DNA of 64,000 bases from Solirubrum sp044628455. Its GTDB lineage: Bacteria; Bacteroidota; Bacteroidia; Cytophagales; Hymenobacteraceae. The notes under the pieces were generated by a model. That model was not told the DNA's origin. It saw only the letters and a program-made list of their open reading frames with translations, and did not search any database. Shown piece by piece: positions 51,871 to 60,338 of the stretch (position 1 is its first letter; each line of letters begins with the position of its first letter). Location of the stretch: assembly GCF_044628455.1 (NCBI RefSeq), contig NZ_JBIYZW010000002.1:992001-1056000 (forward strand). The letters are read 5' to 3'. The translations under genes were made by a program, and so were the position numbers.

Positions 51871-52881
51871 ATGTCAGCTCCCGCTTCCCGTTTTGCCCTC
51901 TACGATCCTTTTGCCCGCATGCAGTTCGGCACGCCCGACTGCTTTCTGTGCGGCGCGGCGTTGAACCTGGCTACGGACACCGTACCCGTGTTTGCCGACT
52001 GGCTGATGGAGCGCTACGGCCTGGCCGCGCAGCCCATCCAGATGCTGGATCAAAGCACCTCGACTTTTGCCGAAACGCGCATTCCCTGCTGCGACGATTG
52101 CCGCGCCCGGCATATCGAGCCGCTGGAAGCCCGCGTAGCGCAGGCCACGGAAGCCAGCCCGGAAAACTTGCGCGAGCTAGACAGCCAAATCCTGTTTCTG
52201 TGGCTGGGCAAGATGTTCTATGGCATCTTCGTCAACGAGCTGGCGCGCGAGAAAGCCCCGCTGATTATGCCGCGCTACCCGCTGTCGGAAAACCGGCCGC
52301 TGTTTACGCGCTTTCGCAGCTTCTTCCAGGTGCTACAGGCCCTGCGCGTGCCCATGCGCTACGACGACTTCACGCCGGCCTCCGTGTTCCTGCTCGACGT
52401 AGCCAACGAGCCCGGCGACCCGGCGTTTGCCTACGACGACGACCTGGCCACAATGGTGTTCAGCATCCGCCTGGGCAACGTAGCCGTGGTTAGCTGCCTG
52501 CTCGACAACGCCATTATTGCCGACGTGATGCAGCGCGTACAAGCCGACGTGCAAAACCGGCCTCTGCATCCGGTGCAGCTGGCCGAATTCAAGGCCCGCG
52601 TGTACTACGGGGCCTATTTGTTTAATGCGGTACCGGAATATTTCCCGCGCCCGATGAAGCCCGGCGACGAGCAGCTGGTGCTCGATACCTTCCTCGACGA
52701 CATTACCGGCGTGGTCTTTAACCCCTGGAATAATGCCGCCTACGGCCAAGCCTTAGAAAGCCTGTGGCAGCCCTGGCGCATTGGGCTGGCCGATATTCTG
52801 CGCGACCCGGCCCAGCCGCTGAGCTATTTATACGACCGTGACGGGCAGCCTTTAGTGGTGAATACTTTTCCGCTGGCCTAG
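51871..52881 (+). CDS. Uncharacterised protein with N-terminal Cys-rich zinc-like motif
   Basis: The 336-residue protein carries CFLCGAAL near residue 25 and CCDDCRARH about 50 residues later, a CxxC pair arrangement as in zinc knuckles or HNH-like proteins. The rest has no motif I recognise; there is FYGIFVNELAREKAPLIMPR and a middle part with LDVANEPGDPAFAYDDDLA. No signal peptide is present. The start ATG follows the promoter element closely. Its stop overlaps that of the convergent gene at CTAG (52878-52881). Confidence 0.6.
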   Translation: MSAPASRFALYDPFARMQFGTPDCFLCGAALNLATDTVPVFADWLMERYGLAAQPIQMLDQSTSTFAETRIPCCDDCRARHIEPLEARVAQATEASPENLRELDSQILFLWLGKMFYGIFVNELAREKAPLIMPRYPLSENRPLFTRFRSFFQVLQALRVPMRYDDFTPASVFLLDVANEPGDPAFAYDDDLATMVFSIRLGNVAVVSCLLDNAIIADVMQRVQADVQNRPLHPVQLAEFKARVYYGAYLFNAVPEYFPRPMKPGDEQLVLDTFLDDITGVVFNPWNNAAYGQALESLWQPWRIGLADILRDPAQPLSYLYDRDGQPLVVNTFPLA

Positions 52882-53405
52882 CCTGCCTGCCACTGCGGAG
52901 CCGGCGTCGGCTGCGGAGCGGGTACGGGGGTGATGCGGACGTTGGACCAACGGCCGTAGTGGTCTTCGTGCTGGCCCACGAGCAGGTCGATGCCGCGCTT
53001 GAAGCGGCGGTTCATGGTGTCGTGGATGATGTAGTTGCCGTCGAGCTGGGGCGAAATGCCGTGCACGCGTACCGAGTCGCCGTAGGCAAAGGGCCCGCCC
53101 CAGCGCTCCAACAAGTCGCGCGACAGCGCAATCCAGCGGGTTTTACTGGAAGCATTCGGCGGAATCCGGGAATTGTCGGCCGTAATCAGCGGCTCCGCAT
53201 CGGTCTGGTGAGTTTCGGCCATGTAAACGGTGGCCGTGACGCGGTAGGTAGGCAGCTTGCGGGGTGGGCGCTGGTAGGCTACCTGGGCTGGCGAAGGTTT
53301 CACTGCAACCATGCGCGAGGCCAGCGGCGCAAGGGGCAAGTTCCGGGAAACGGGGAGTTTGGGGGTGGGAAAAAATAGGTAGAGCAGAAAAAGCGCGATA
53401 GACAT
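52878..53405 (-). CDS. 3D-domain/RlpA-like exported protein
   Basis: The 175-residue product has an N-terminal hydrophobic segment (ALFLLYLFFPTP). Residues 50-150 resemble a double-psi beta-barrel of the 3D/MltA type: YRVTATVYMAETHQTDAEPL, ITADNSRIPPNASSKTRW, IALSRDLLERWGGPFAYGD and LDGNYIIHDTMNRRFKRGID. The aspartates of that fold appear in AEPLITADNS and IIHDTM. It may act on peptidoglycan or bind the cell wall. The CTAG at 52878-52881 is shared with the convergent gene's stop. Confidence 0.65.
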   Translation of the reverse strand: MSIALFLLYLFFPTPKLPVSRNLPLAPLASRMVAVKPSPAQVAYQRPPRKLPTYRVTATVYMAETHQTDAEPLITADNSRIPPNASSKTRWIALSRDLLERWGGPFAYGDSVRVHGISPQLDGNYIIHDTMNRRFKRGIDLLVGQHEDHYGRWSNVRITPVPAPQPTPAPQWQAG

Positions 53406-53973
53406 GGCTTTGGGGTTCGTGCACTCCCGCTTGTCCCTGGGGAGGATGAGGTCCGGCCGGCGCACGGTCGGGATTCATATGGGTGAAGCAGGCACTTAGC
53501 AGCGGTGCTTACCGATGTCAGAGAAGCTGAAGATAGAGGTTTGATTTTATTTTTGTGATAATTTTTATGAATTAAATTATAAAAATGCCCGTTTTAACAA
53601 CTGGAGCAGGATAGGAGGGTAGCTACAACGGGTGTTGCAAAGGAAAAGTTTAAAACATGCTGCAGAGCGGGTAGGGCTGGATCTGCAGGCAGGGCGGGTT
53701 TAGAAGCCGATAAGACGCAGAGCTTCCAATGCATTACGCCGCTAGCAGCCTAAACTTGAATAGGGGGGCAAGCCCTCCGCCGGCAACTACGCCAACCCTG
53801 GGTAATTCTTTACCGTTAGCTTAGGCTTTATTAGGGCAGCCCTCGACAGGTAATCCATGGAGAGAGCGGATCAGCGTTTCGTGTCTGATACGCAGTTGTA
53901 TTTGTGTATGCGAATATGAATTTGTGCTTACTAGCTTAGGCCTTACATTTGCTCTCCCACCATATCCGTTCTC
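53406..53973. other. Intergenic region upstream of odhA
   Basis: This 568-bp stretch has an AT-rich core at 53540-53590 and the odhA promoter at its right end. No protein-like frame and no RNA gene was recognised. The AT-rich part may carry the promoter of the minus-strand gene ending at 52878. Confidence 0.6.
53921..53951 (+). promoter_or_regulatory. odhA promoter
   Basis: TTTG at 53921-53924 and TACATTTG at 53944-53951 are separated by exactly 19 bp, a complete match to the Bacteroidota consensus TTTG-N19-TAnnTTTG. The start codon lies 22 nt downstream. Confidence 0.85.
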
Positions 53974-56823
53974 ATGGACGCATATTCCTACATCGCCAAC
54001 GCCCACGGCGAATACATTGACCAGCTGTACCAGGCTTATAAAGCTGACCCCGAGTCGGTAGACTTTGGCTGGCGCAAGTTTTTTGAAGGGTTCGACTTCT
54101 CGCAGGCCTACCCTGAAGGCGGTGCCGAGCAGGTTACCGGCTCAGGCGTACTGACGACCGCCGCTTCCACGCTGGGAACCACTGCCATTAGCTCCTCGGA
54201 CGCCGTGTCGGCCGACAAGGAAACGGCGGTGCGCAACCTCATCCACGCCTACCGCAGCCGGGGCCACCTGGTAGCCCGCACCAACCCGGTGCGCGAGCGG
54301 AAGGACCGCAAGGCCCACCTTAGCCTCGCCGATTTCGGCCTGAGCGAGGCCGACCTCGACACGACTTTCAAAAACGGCGAGCTGCTGGGCCTCGGCGGCG
54401 CGGCCAAGTTGCGCGACATCATCGACGCGCTGCAGAAGATTTACACGCGTACCATCGGCTTCGAGTACATGTACATCCGCGACCCGCAGGTGCTCGACTG
54501 GTTCCGCACCAAGGTGGAGCGCGACTCGCTGTCGTTCAACCCCGGCGTGGAGTACAAGAAGCGCATCCTGAGCAAGCTCAACGAGGCGGTGGTGTTCGAG
54601 AACTTCCTGCACACGAAGTTTCTCGGTCAGAAGCGCTTCTCGCTGGAGGGCGGTGAAACGACGATTCCCGCGCTGGACGCCATCATTCAGAAGGGCGCCG
54701 AGCTGGGCGTGGAGGAAGTGATGATCGGCATGGCCCACCGGGGGCGCCTGAACGTGCTGGCCAACATCATGGGCAAGACCTACGAGCAGATCTTCTCGGA
54801 GTTCGAGGGCACGGCCGTACCGGACCTGACCATGGGCGACGGCGACGTGAAGTACCACATGGGCTACTCGTCGGAAGTGGATGCCGCCGGCGGCAAGCAG
54901 GTGAACCTGAAGCTGGCGCCCAACCCCTCGCACCTCGAGGCAGTGAACCCGGTCGTGGAGGGCTTCGTGCGCGCCAAGCTCGACCACCAGTACGCCGAAA
55001 ACTACGACCGCATTCTGCCCATCCTGATTCACGGCGACGCCGCCGTGGCCGGCCAGGGCATTGGCTACGAAGTCACCCAGATGTCGCAGCTGGAAGGTTA
55101 CAAGTCGGGCGGTACGCTGCACTTCGTCATCAACAACCAGGTGGGCTTCACCACCGACTTTGAGGACGCCCGCTCGTCGATTTACTCGACCGACCTGGCC
55201 AAGATCATCGACGCGCCGGTGCTGCACGTGAACGGCGACGACCCCGAAGCCGTGGTGTTTGCCGTGCAGCTGGCCACCGAGTACCGCCAGCAGTTCCACG
55301 CCGACGTGTTCGTGGACATGGTGTGCTACCGCCGCCACGGCCACAACGAGTCGGACGAGCCCAAGTTCACGCAGCCTTCGCTCTACAACATCATCTCCAA
55401 GCACAAGAACCCGCGCGAGGTGTACAACGAGGTGCTGGTACAGCGCGGCGACGTGGATGCCAAGCTGGCCGAGCAGATGGACCGCGAGTTCCGCGACCTG
55501 CTGCAGGCCCGCCTCGATTTGGTGAAGCAAAAGCCGCTGCCCTACAAGTACCAGGCCCTGGAAAACGAGTGGCGCAGCCTGCGGCGCTCCACCAACGAGG
55601 ACTTCGACCAGTCGCCGGAAACGGGCATCAGCGAAGAAGTAGTGGCCAAAGTGGCCAAGGCACTGACTTCGCTGCCCGAGGGCTTCAAGCCGCTCAAGCA
55701 GATTGAGAACCTGCTGAAGGAGCGCAACAAGATGTTCTACGAGACGCGCATGCTCAACTGGGCCGCCGGCGAGCAGCTGGCTTACGGCTCGCTGCTGCTC
55801 GAAAACCACATCGTGCGCGTCAGCGGCCAGGATGTGCAGCGCGGCACGTTCTCGCACCGCCACGCCGTGCTGCACGACGCGGTGACCTCGGCGCCCTACA
55901 CTCCGCTCAACAACATTGAGGGCCAGAAGGAGAAGCTGCACATCTACAACTCGCTGCTGAGCGAGTACGGCGTGTTGGGCTTTGAATTCGGCTACGCCAT
56001 GGCCAACCCCACGGCGCTGGTGGTGTGGGAAGCTCAGTTCGGCGACTTCGCCAACGGTGCCCAGACGATGATCGACCAGTTCATCTCGTCGTCGGAAAGC
56101 AAGTGGCAGCGCATGAACGGACTGGTGATGCTGCTGCCCCACGGCTACGAAGGCCAGGGCCCCGAGCACTCCAACGCCCGCCCCGAGCGCTTCCTGCAGC
56201 TCTCGGCCGAAAACAACATGGTGGTAGCCAACATCACCACGCCGGCCAACTTCTTCCACCTGCTGCGCCGCCAGCTGGCCTGGTCGTTCCGTAAGCCCTG
56301 CGTGGTGATGTCGCCCAAGTCCCTGCTGCGCCACCCGCTGTGCGTGTCGCCGGTGGAGGAATTCACCGCCGGCTCGTTCCGCGAAGTGCTGGGCGACACC
56401 TACGCCGAAGCCAAGAAGGTGAAGCGCGTGCTGCTGTGCTCGGGCAAGGTGTACTTCGACCTGCTGGAGGAGCAAACCAAGAGCGAGCGGAAAGACGTGG
56501 CCATCGTGCGCCTCGAGCAACTGCACCCCTTCCCGAAAAAGCAGCTCGACGCCGAGCTGAAGAAGTACCCGAAGGCCGAGCTGATCTGGGTGCAGGAAGA
56601 ACCCGAAAACATGGGCTACTGGAACTACATGCTGCGCTACCTGCGCCGCGAGCTGGGCGACGTGGTGGCCCGCAAGCCCTCGGCCTCGCCCGCTACCGGC
56701 TACAACAAAGTGCACGTGCAGGAGCAAAAGCAGATCGTGGCCCGCGCCTTCGGCATTGCCACGCCCGAGGTCGATGCCGAGAACATCAAAGCCACGGTTG
56801 AAGTAGCCAAGAAGCAGGACTAG
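53974..56823 (+). CDS. odhA: 2-oxoglutarate dehydrogenase E1
   Basis: The 949-residue TPP enzyme decarboxylates 2-oxoglutarate in the citric acid cycle. The N-terminus YIANAHGEYIDQLYQAYKAD is the E2-binding-like segment of SucA/OdhA. Other hallmarks are ETTIPALDAIIQKGAELGVE, MAHRGRLNVLANIMGK, the TPP-binding GDAAVAGQGIGYEV and INNQVGFTTD, RHGHNESDEP, and the C-terminal EGQGPEHSNARPERFLQL. Length fits. The promoter is a clear Bacteroidota one. odhB starts 139 bp downstream in the same direction. Confidence 0.97.
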   Translation: MDAYSYIANAHGEYIDQLYQAYKADPESVDFGWRKFFEGFDFSQAYPEGGAEQVTGSGVLTTAASTLGTTAISSSDAVSADKETAVRNLIHAYRSRGHLVARTNPVRERKDRKAHLSLADFGLSEADLDTTFKNGELLGLGGAAKLRDIIDALQKIYTRTIGFEYMYIRDPQVLDWFRTKVERDSLSFNPGVEYKKRILSKLNEAVVFENFLHTKFLGQKRFSLEGGETTIPALDAIIQKGAELGVEEVMIGMAHRGRLNVLANIMGKTYEQIFSEFEGTAVPDLTMGDGDVKYHMGYSSEVDAAGGKQVNLKLAPNPSHLEAVNPVVEGFVRAKLDHQYAENYDRILPILIHGDAAVAGQGIGYEVTQMSQLEGYKSGGTLHFVINNQVGFTTDFEDARSSIYSTDLAKIIDAPVLHVNGDDPEAVVFAVQLATEYRQQFHADVFVDMVCYRRHGHNESDEPKFTQPSLYNIISKHKNPREVYNEVLVQRGDVDAKLAEQMDREFRDLLQARLDLVKQKPLPYKYQALENEWRSLRRSTNEDFDQSPETGISEEVVAKVAKALTSLPEGFKPLKQIENLLKERNKMFYETRMLNWAAGEQLAYGSLLLENHIVRVSGQDVQRGTFSHRHAVLHDAVTSAPYTPLNNIEGQKEKLHIYNSLLSEYGVLGFEFGYAMANPTALVVWEAQFGDFANGAQTMIDQFISSSESKWQRMNGLVMLLPHGYEGQGPEHSNARPERFLQLSAENNMVVANITTPANFFHLLRRQLAWSFRKPCVVMSPKSLLRHPLCVSPVEEFTAGSFREVLGDTYAEAKKVKRVLLCSGKVYFDLLEEQTKSERKDVAIVRLEQLHPFPKKQLDAELKKYPKAELIWVQEEPENMGYWNYMLRYLRRELGDVVARKPSASPATGYNKVHVQEQKQIVARAFGIATPEVDAENIKATVEVAKKQD

Positions 56824-56962
56824 CGCGAAGGGGTACTACGGCGCCAAGTCGTAGTGCCCCTATCGTTGAGCGACAACCTTAAGGCCAGTCGTTCGGCGCT
56901 ACGTTCCGCGGCATCTGCCTAATTTTCCCTCTCCCAAGAACTCTCCTCCAATCAGCTAGTAC

Positions 56963-58627
56963 ATGGCTCTGGAAATCAAAATACCCGCCGTCGGCGAATC
57001 CATCACCGAAGTCACCATCGCCAAGTGGCTCAAGAAAGACGGCGAGGCCGTGAAGCGCGACGAAATTCTGGCCGAACTCGAGTCGGACAAGGCCACGTTT
57101 GAGCTGCCCGCCGAAGCCGACGGTATCCTGCGCATCCGCGTGGCCGAAGGCGAAACCATCGGCATCGGCACCGCCATTGCCGAAATCAGCGGCGACGGCG
57201 CCGCAGCAGCTGCCCCGGCCACGGCCCCCGCCGCTCCGGCCGCCGATCCAGTTACTGCCGGCCAGGAAAACCCGCAGGCCAGCAACCAGTCGGGCTACGG
57301 TGGCTCGCAGGCCGGCTCGGCCAATACGCCCACACCCGCTGCGCCGGCGGCCTCGCCTGCGCCCGCCGAGGGCAGCGGCGCTACCGTGGAAATGAAGATT
57401 CCGACCGTAGGCGAGTCCATCACCGAAGTAACGGTGGCCAAGTGGCTGAAGCCCGATGGCGCCGCCGTGCAGCGCGACGAAATCATTGCCGAGCTGGAAT
57501 CGGACAAGGCCACGTTTGAGCTGCCCGCTGAGGGCACCGGCACGCTGCGCCACGCCGCCAAAGAAGGCGAAACCATCGGCATCGGCGCCGTTATTGCCCG
57601 CATCGAGGGCAGCACGGGCGTTCCGACTGCCGCGGCCACTCCGGCGGCTCCGCAAGCGGCTGCTGCTCCAGCCGCGCAGCCCGCCGCTGGTGGCTCGGGC
57701 TACGCCGCGGGCACGCCCTCGCCGGCCGCCGGCAAGATTCTCGACGAGAAAGGCATCAGCGCCGCCGGCGTGCAGGGCACGGGCCGCGACGGCCGCATCA
57801 CCAAGGAAGATGCCCTGAAAGCGCAGCCGCAAGCCGCGCCGGCTCCGCAGGCCGCTTCGGCCACCAAGCCGGCTGCTCAGCCTGAAGCCAACAACCAACA
57901 ACCAACAACCAACAACCAGACAGGCAACCGCAACCAGCGCCGGGAGCGGATGTCGAACCTGCGCAAGACCGTGTCGCGCCGCCTGGTAGCGGTGAAGAAC
58001 GAGACGGCCATGCTCACCACCTTCAACGAGGTGAACATGCAGCCCATCATGGACCTGCGCAACAAGTTCAAAGACAAGTTCAAGGAGAAGCACTCGGTGG
58101 GCCTGGGCTTCATGTCCTTCTTCACCAAGGCCGTGTGCGTAGCCCTGCAGGAGTGGCCGGCCGTGAATGCCCAGATCGACGGCACCGACATCATCTACAA
58201 CGACTTCTGCGACATCAGCATCGCCGTGTCGGCCCCGAAAGGGCTGGTGGTGCCGGTGATTCGCAACGCCGAGCAGCTTTCCTTCGACGGCATCGAAAAG
58301 GAAATCGTGCGCCTCGCCACGCTGGCCCGCGACAACAAGCTCACCATCGAGCAGATGACCGGCGGCACGTTTACCATCACCAACGGCGGCGTGTTCGGCT
58401 CCATGATGAGCACGCCCATCATCAACGCCCCGCAGTCGGCCATCCTGGGCATGCACAACATTGTGCAGCGTCCCGTGGCCGAGAACGGGCAGGTGGTGAT
58501 TCGCCCCATGATGTACCTGGCCCTGAGCTACGACCACCGCATCATCGACGGCCGCGAGTCGGTGTCGTTCCTGGTGCGCGTGAAGGAGCTGCTCGAAGAC
58601 CCAACCCGCCTGCTGCTGGGCGTGTAA
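56963..58627 (+). CDS. odhB: Dihydrolipoyllysine succinyltransferase (E2), two lipoyl domains
   Basis: The 554-residue protein carries two lipoyl domains (residues about 2-76 and 140-215), each with the lipoylation site ELESDKATFELPAE, separated by Ala/Pro linkers. A third linker leads to an E3-binding domain (KILDEKGISAAGVQGTGRDG) and the catalytic domain with RNAEQLSFDGIEKEIVRLA, TNGGVFGSMMSTPIINAPQS and the active-site His in LSYDHRIIDGRE. Most OdhB proteins have one lipoyl domain. The linker after the E3-binding domain contains heptamer repeats that encode NNQQPTTNNQ. Acts with OdhA and Lpd. Confidence 0.95.
   Translation: MALEIKIPAVGESITEVTIAKWLKKDGEAVKRDEILAELESDKATFELPAEADGILRIRVAEGETIGIGTAIAEISGDGAAAAAPATAPAAPAADPVTAGQENPQASNQSGYGGSQAGSANTPTPAAPAASPAPAEGSGATVEMKIPTVGESITEVTVAKWLKPDGAAVQRDEIIAELESDKATFELPAEGTGTLRHAAKEGETIGIGAVIARIEGSTGVPTAAATPAAPQAAAAPAAQPAAGGSGYAAGTPSPAAGKILDEKGISAAGVQGTGRDGRITKEDALKAQPQAAPAPQAASATKPAAQPEANNQQPTTNNQTGNRNQRRERMSNLRKTVSRRLVAVKNETAMLTTFNEVNMQPIMDLRNKFKDKFKEKHSVGLGFMSFFTKAVCVALQEWPAVNAQIDGTDIIYNDFCDISIAVSAPKGLVVPVIRNAEQLSFDGIEKEIVRLATLARDNKLTIEQMTGGTFTITNGGVFGSMMSTPIINAPQSAILGMHNIVQRPVAENGQVVIRPMMYLALSYDHRIIDGRESVSFLVRVKELLEDPTRLLLGV
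57888..57918 (+). repeat. Heptamer repeat locus D, inside odhB
   Basis: A 7-nt unit CCAACAA recurs about four times in direct orientation. Since 7 is not a multiple of three, the reading frame rotates and the encoded peptide cycles through Asn, Gln, Pro and Thr. It lies in the flexible linker before the catalytic domain. Confidence 0.85.
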
Positions 58628-58645
58628 GGGTCGGCATCACCATAG

Positions 58646-58683
58646 GCAAAAGCCGCGCTCCGGGTCAGGGGTGCGGCTTTTGC
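58646..58683 (+). terminator. Terminator after odhB
   Basis: GCAAAAGCCGC and GCGGCTTTTGC flank 16 partly paired nucleotides, 19 nt after the stop codon. Confidence 0.8.
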
Positions 58684-58708
58684 GTGTATCCTTCTGACCT
58701 TTTTGCGC

Positions 58709-59170
58709 GTGGTCCAGATCGAGTCAACCAACGGGTTTTCCAAGGGCGGGTGCTACCTATTGGCCGCCATGTGCTGGCTGCTGGGCCTGCTGGCCGTGCG
58801 CAACACCGACTTGCAGCAGCAGCCCGCCACTGGCTGGGGCATATTGTTGGTACTGGTGCTGGGCGGGATAGTGCCGCTGCTGTGGTACGCGGCGTCGCTC
58901 AAGCGCTTCCGCCTGACGCTCACCCGGGAGGTATGCCGCCTCGAGCAACTGCCGGATATTCTGGTGGCCGAACAGCCCATGGCGCACTTGCTGCGCTGGA
59001 GCGTTCGGCAGCCCACCCGGCGGCCATATAATTCGCTCAAGGTGCTGAGCCTGCATTTTCGGCTGGGCGACCCGGTGTGCATCGACAGCCTGGAGTACCC
59101 GAATATGCAGCGACTGGAGGAGTTTCTGCAGCGGCATTACCCGCAAAAACAAAAAGCCTCCAGCCACTGA
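58709..59170 (+). CDS. Membrane protein, two helices, unknown
   Basis: The 153-residue product has two adjacent hydrophobic segments (CYLLAAMCWLLGLLAV and WGILLVLVLGGIVPLLWYAA) followed by a cytosolic part LKRFRLTLTREVCRLEQLPD and VLSLHFRLGDPVCIDSLEYP. There is no ATG; GTG at 58709 or TTG at 58703 are candidate starts. It resembles PH-like domain membrane proteins of Bacteroidota in layout but I do not name a family. Confidence 0.55.
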   Translation: MVQIESTNGFSKGGCYLLAAMCWLLGLLAVRNTDLQQQPATGWGILLVLVLGGIVPLLWYAASLKRFRLTLTREVCRLEQLPDILVAEQPMAHLLRWSVRQPTRRPYNSLKVLSLHFRLGDPVCIDSLEYPNMQRLEEFLQRHYPQKQKASSH

Positions 59171-59227
59171 GTCAGCAGGGTAGACCCGACCCGCCTACTG
59201 TTGGGCATATAAGAATCGGCCCAATAC

Positions 59228-59275
59228 CATATGCAAACGGCGGCTTCCTGCCCAGGAAGCCGCCGTTTGCATATG
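59228..59275. terminator. Bidirectional terminator, 22-bp stem
   Basis: CATATGCAAACGGCGGCTTC (first 20 bases of the arm) and its complement flank GCCC between convergent genes. Confidence 0.88.
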
Positions 59276-59296
59276 CCCCCGAAAAGCGGGCCGGAG

Positions 59297-59668
59297 TTAC
59301 TGCGGAGCCTGCTGCAGCTGGCTGATTTGTCGGGCGCGGGCTTTGGCGGCCTCGGCCCGCGTGCCGGCAAACAGGCCGTCGACGGTTTGGTGGAAAACCT
59401 CTAGCCAGCGCTGGCAGTGGCGGGCATCGGTGGGCAGGGCCAGGTGCCGGGGAAAGGCCGGCGGCTCGGCGCGGGGCGCACCCAGCAGCACCGAATTCCA
59501 GAAAGCGTACATGGTCAGCAGGTGCTGGGGCCAGTATACCTGGGCAATGGCGTTGAACACCGGGCCCAGCAGCGCGTCGGTGCGCACATTGTCGTAGAAG
59601 CCGTTCACCAGGGCTTTGATGTCGACTTCGGAAACAATGTCGGGCGGGGCAGCAGAGTTGGCAAGCAT
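59297..59668 (-). CDS. Group III truncated haemoglobin
   Basis: The 123-residue protein follows the group III pattern: DIKALVNGFYDNVRTDALLG, VYWPQHLLTMYAFWNSVLLG and FPRHLALPTDARHCQRWLEV, then TVDGLFAGTRAEAAKARARQ. The likely proximal His is in ARHCQRWLE or RHLALP. These haems bind oxygen or nitric oxide in the cytosol and are often linked to redox stress. The C-terminus is slightly shorter than usual. Confidence 0.87.
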   Translation of the reverse strand: MLANSAAPPDIVSEVDIKALVNGFYDNVRTDALLGPVFNAIAQVYWPQHLLTMYAFWNSVLLGAPRAEPPAFPRHLALPTDARHCQRWLEVFHQTVDGLFAGTRAEAAKARARQISQLQQAPQ

Positions 59669-59836
59669 GGGAAGAGGGTTGGGGAAAGGGTAGGAGAGTG
59701 GGTTGGCAAGCGGCGCGGCCGGCCAGGCAGCAGCACCGCTGCCAATGTACTCATCAGCCGCTCAGGCCCCGGTCGTGGGCTGATCTTTTGCTGCCCGGCG
59801 CCCGTTTAAGGCTACTCCATCCCGTATCCCCCCGCC

Positions 59837-60322
59837 ATGCGCCTAATCCGTTCAACTGTTTTCTGGCAGGCCGTGGGCCTGGGCTTTCTGGCGGGCATGC
59901 GCAGCATGTCGGCCCTGGCCTTTGTGAGCCACCACCTGCGCCACCGGCCCGCGGGCGGCTTCACCCAAGCGCCGCTGCGCTGGCTGCAAACCCCACTGGT
60001 AGCCCACGGCCTGAAGCTGCTGGCCGGCGCCGAGATGCTGGGCGACAAGCTACCCGCCATGCCCGCCCGCACCGCCCCCGTCAGCGTAGCGGGCCGCACC
60101 CTGTCGGGGGCCCTGGCCGGGGCGGTACTCTACAAGCTCAACCGCCAAAAGCTGCTGCGCGGCGCCCTGGTGGGCGGCACCGCGGCGGCGGCGGGCACCT
60201 TCGCGGCCTTTCACCTGCGCCGGCTGGCCGATCAGCAAACCGATCTGCAGGAACCCTGGACGGGCTTCGTGGAAGACGCGCTGGTATTTAGCGGCGGCAA
60301 GCTCTTGCTGGGCCGGTCGTAG
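59837..60322 (+). CDS. DUF4126 membrane protein
   Basis: The 161-residue protein has the family motif LGFLAGMRSMSALAFVSHHL at the start, then LAGAEMLGDKLPAMPARTA and GRTLSGALAGAVLYKLNRQK, matching DUF4126. About three hydrophobic segments are present. Function is unknown. It is 15 bp from the convergent EamA gene end. Confidence 0.82.
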   Translation: MRLIRSTVFWQAVGLGFLAGMRSMSALAFVSHHLRHRPAGGFTQAPLRWLQTPLVAHGLKLLAGAEMLGDKLPAMPARTAPVSVAGRTLSGALAGAVLYKLNRQKLLRGALVGGTAAAAGTFAAFHLRRLADQQTDLQEPWTGFVEDALVFSGGKLLLGRS

Positions 60323-60338
60323 TTCGGCCGGGCCGACT

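Noticed and set aside
53821..54006. 61-codon minus-strand frame upstream of odhA
   Set aside because: It overlaps the odhA start and its promoter and shows no signal or motif.
54142..56727. 861-codon open frame antisense to odhA
   Set aside because: Long antisense frames are common here because of the G/C bias at third codon positions. The predicted protein is rich in His, Val, Gln and Ala without motifs. The same holds for antisense frames over gcvP, the fused E1 and lpd.
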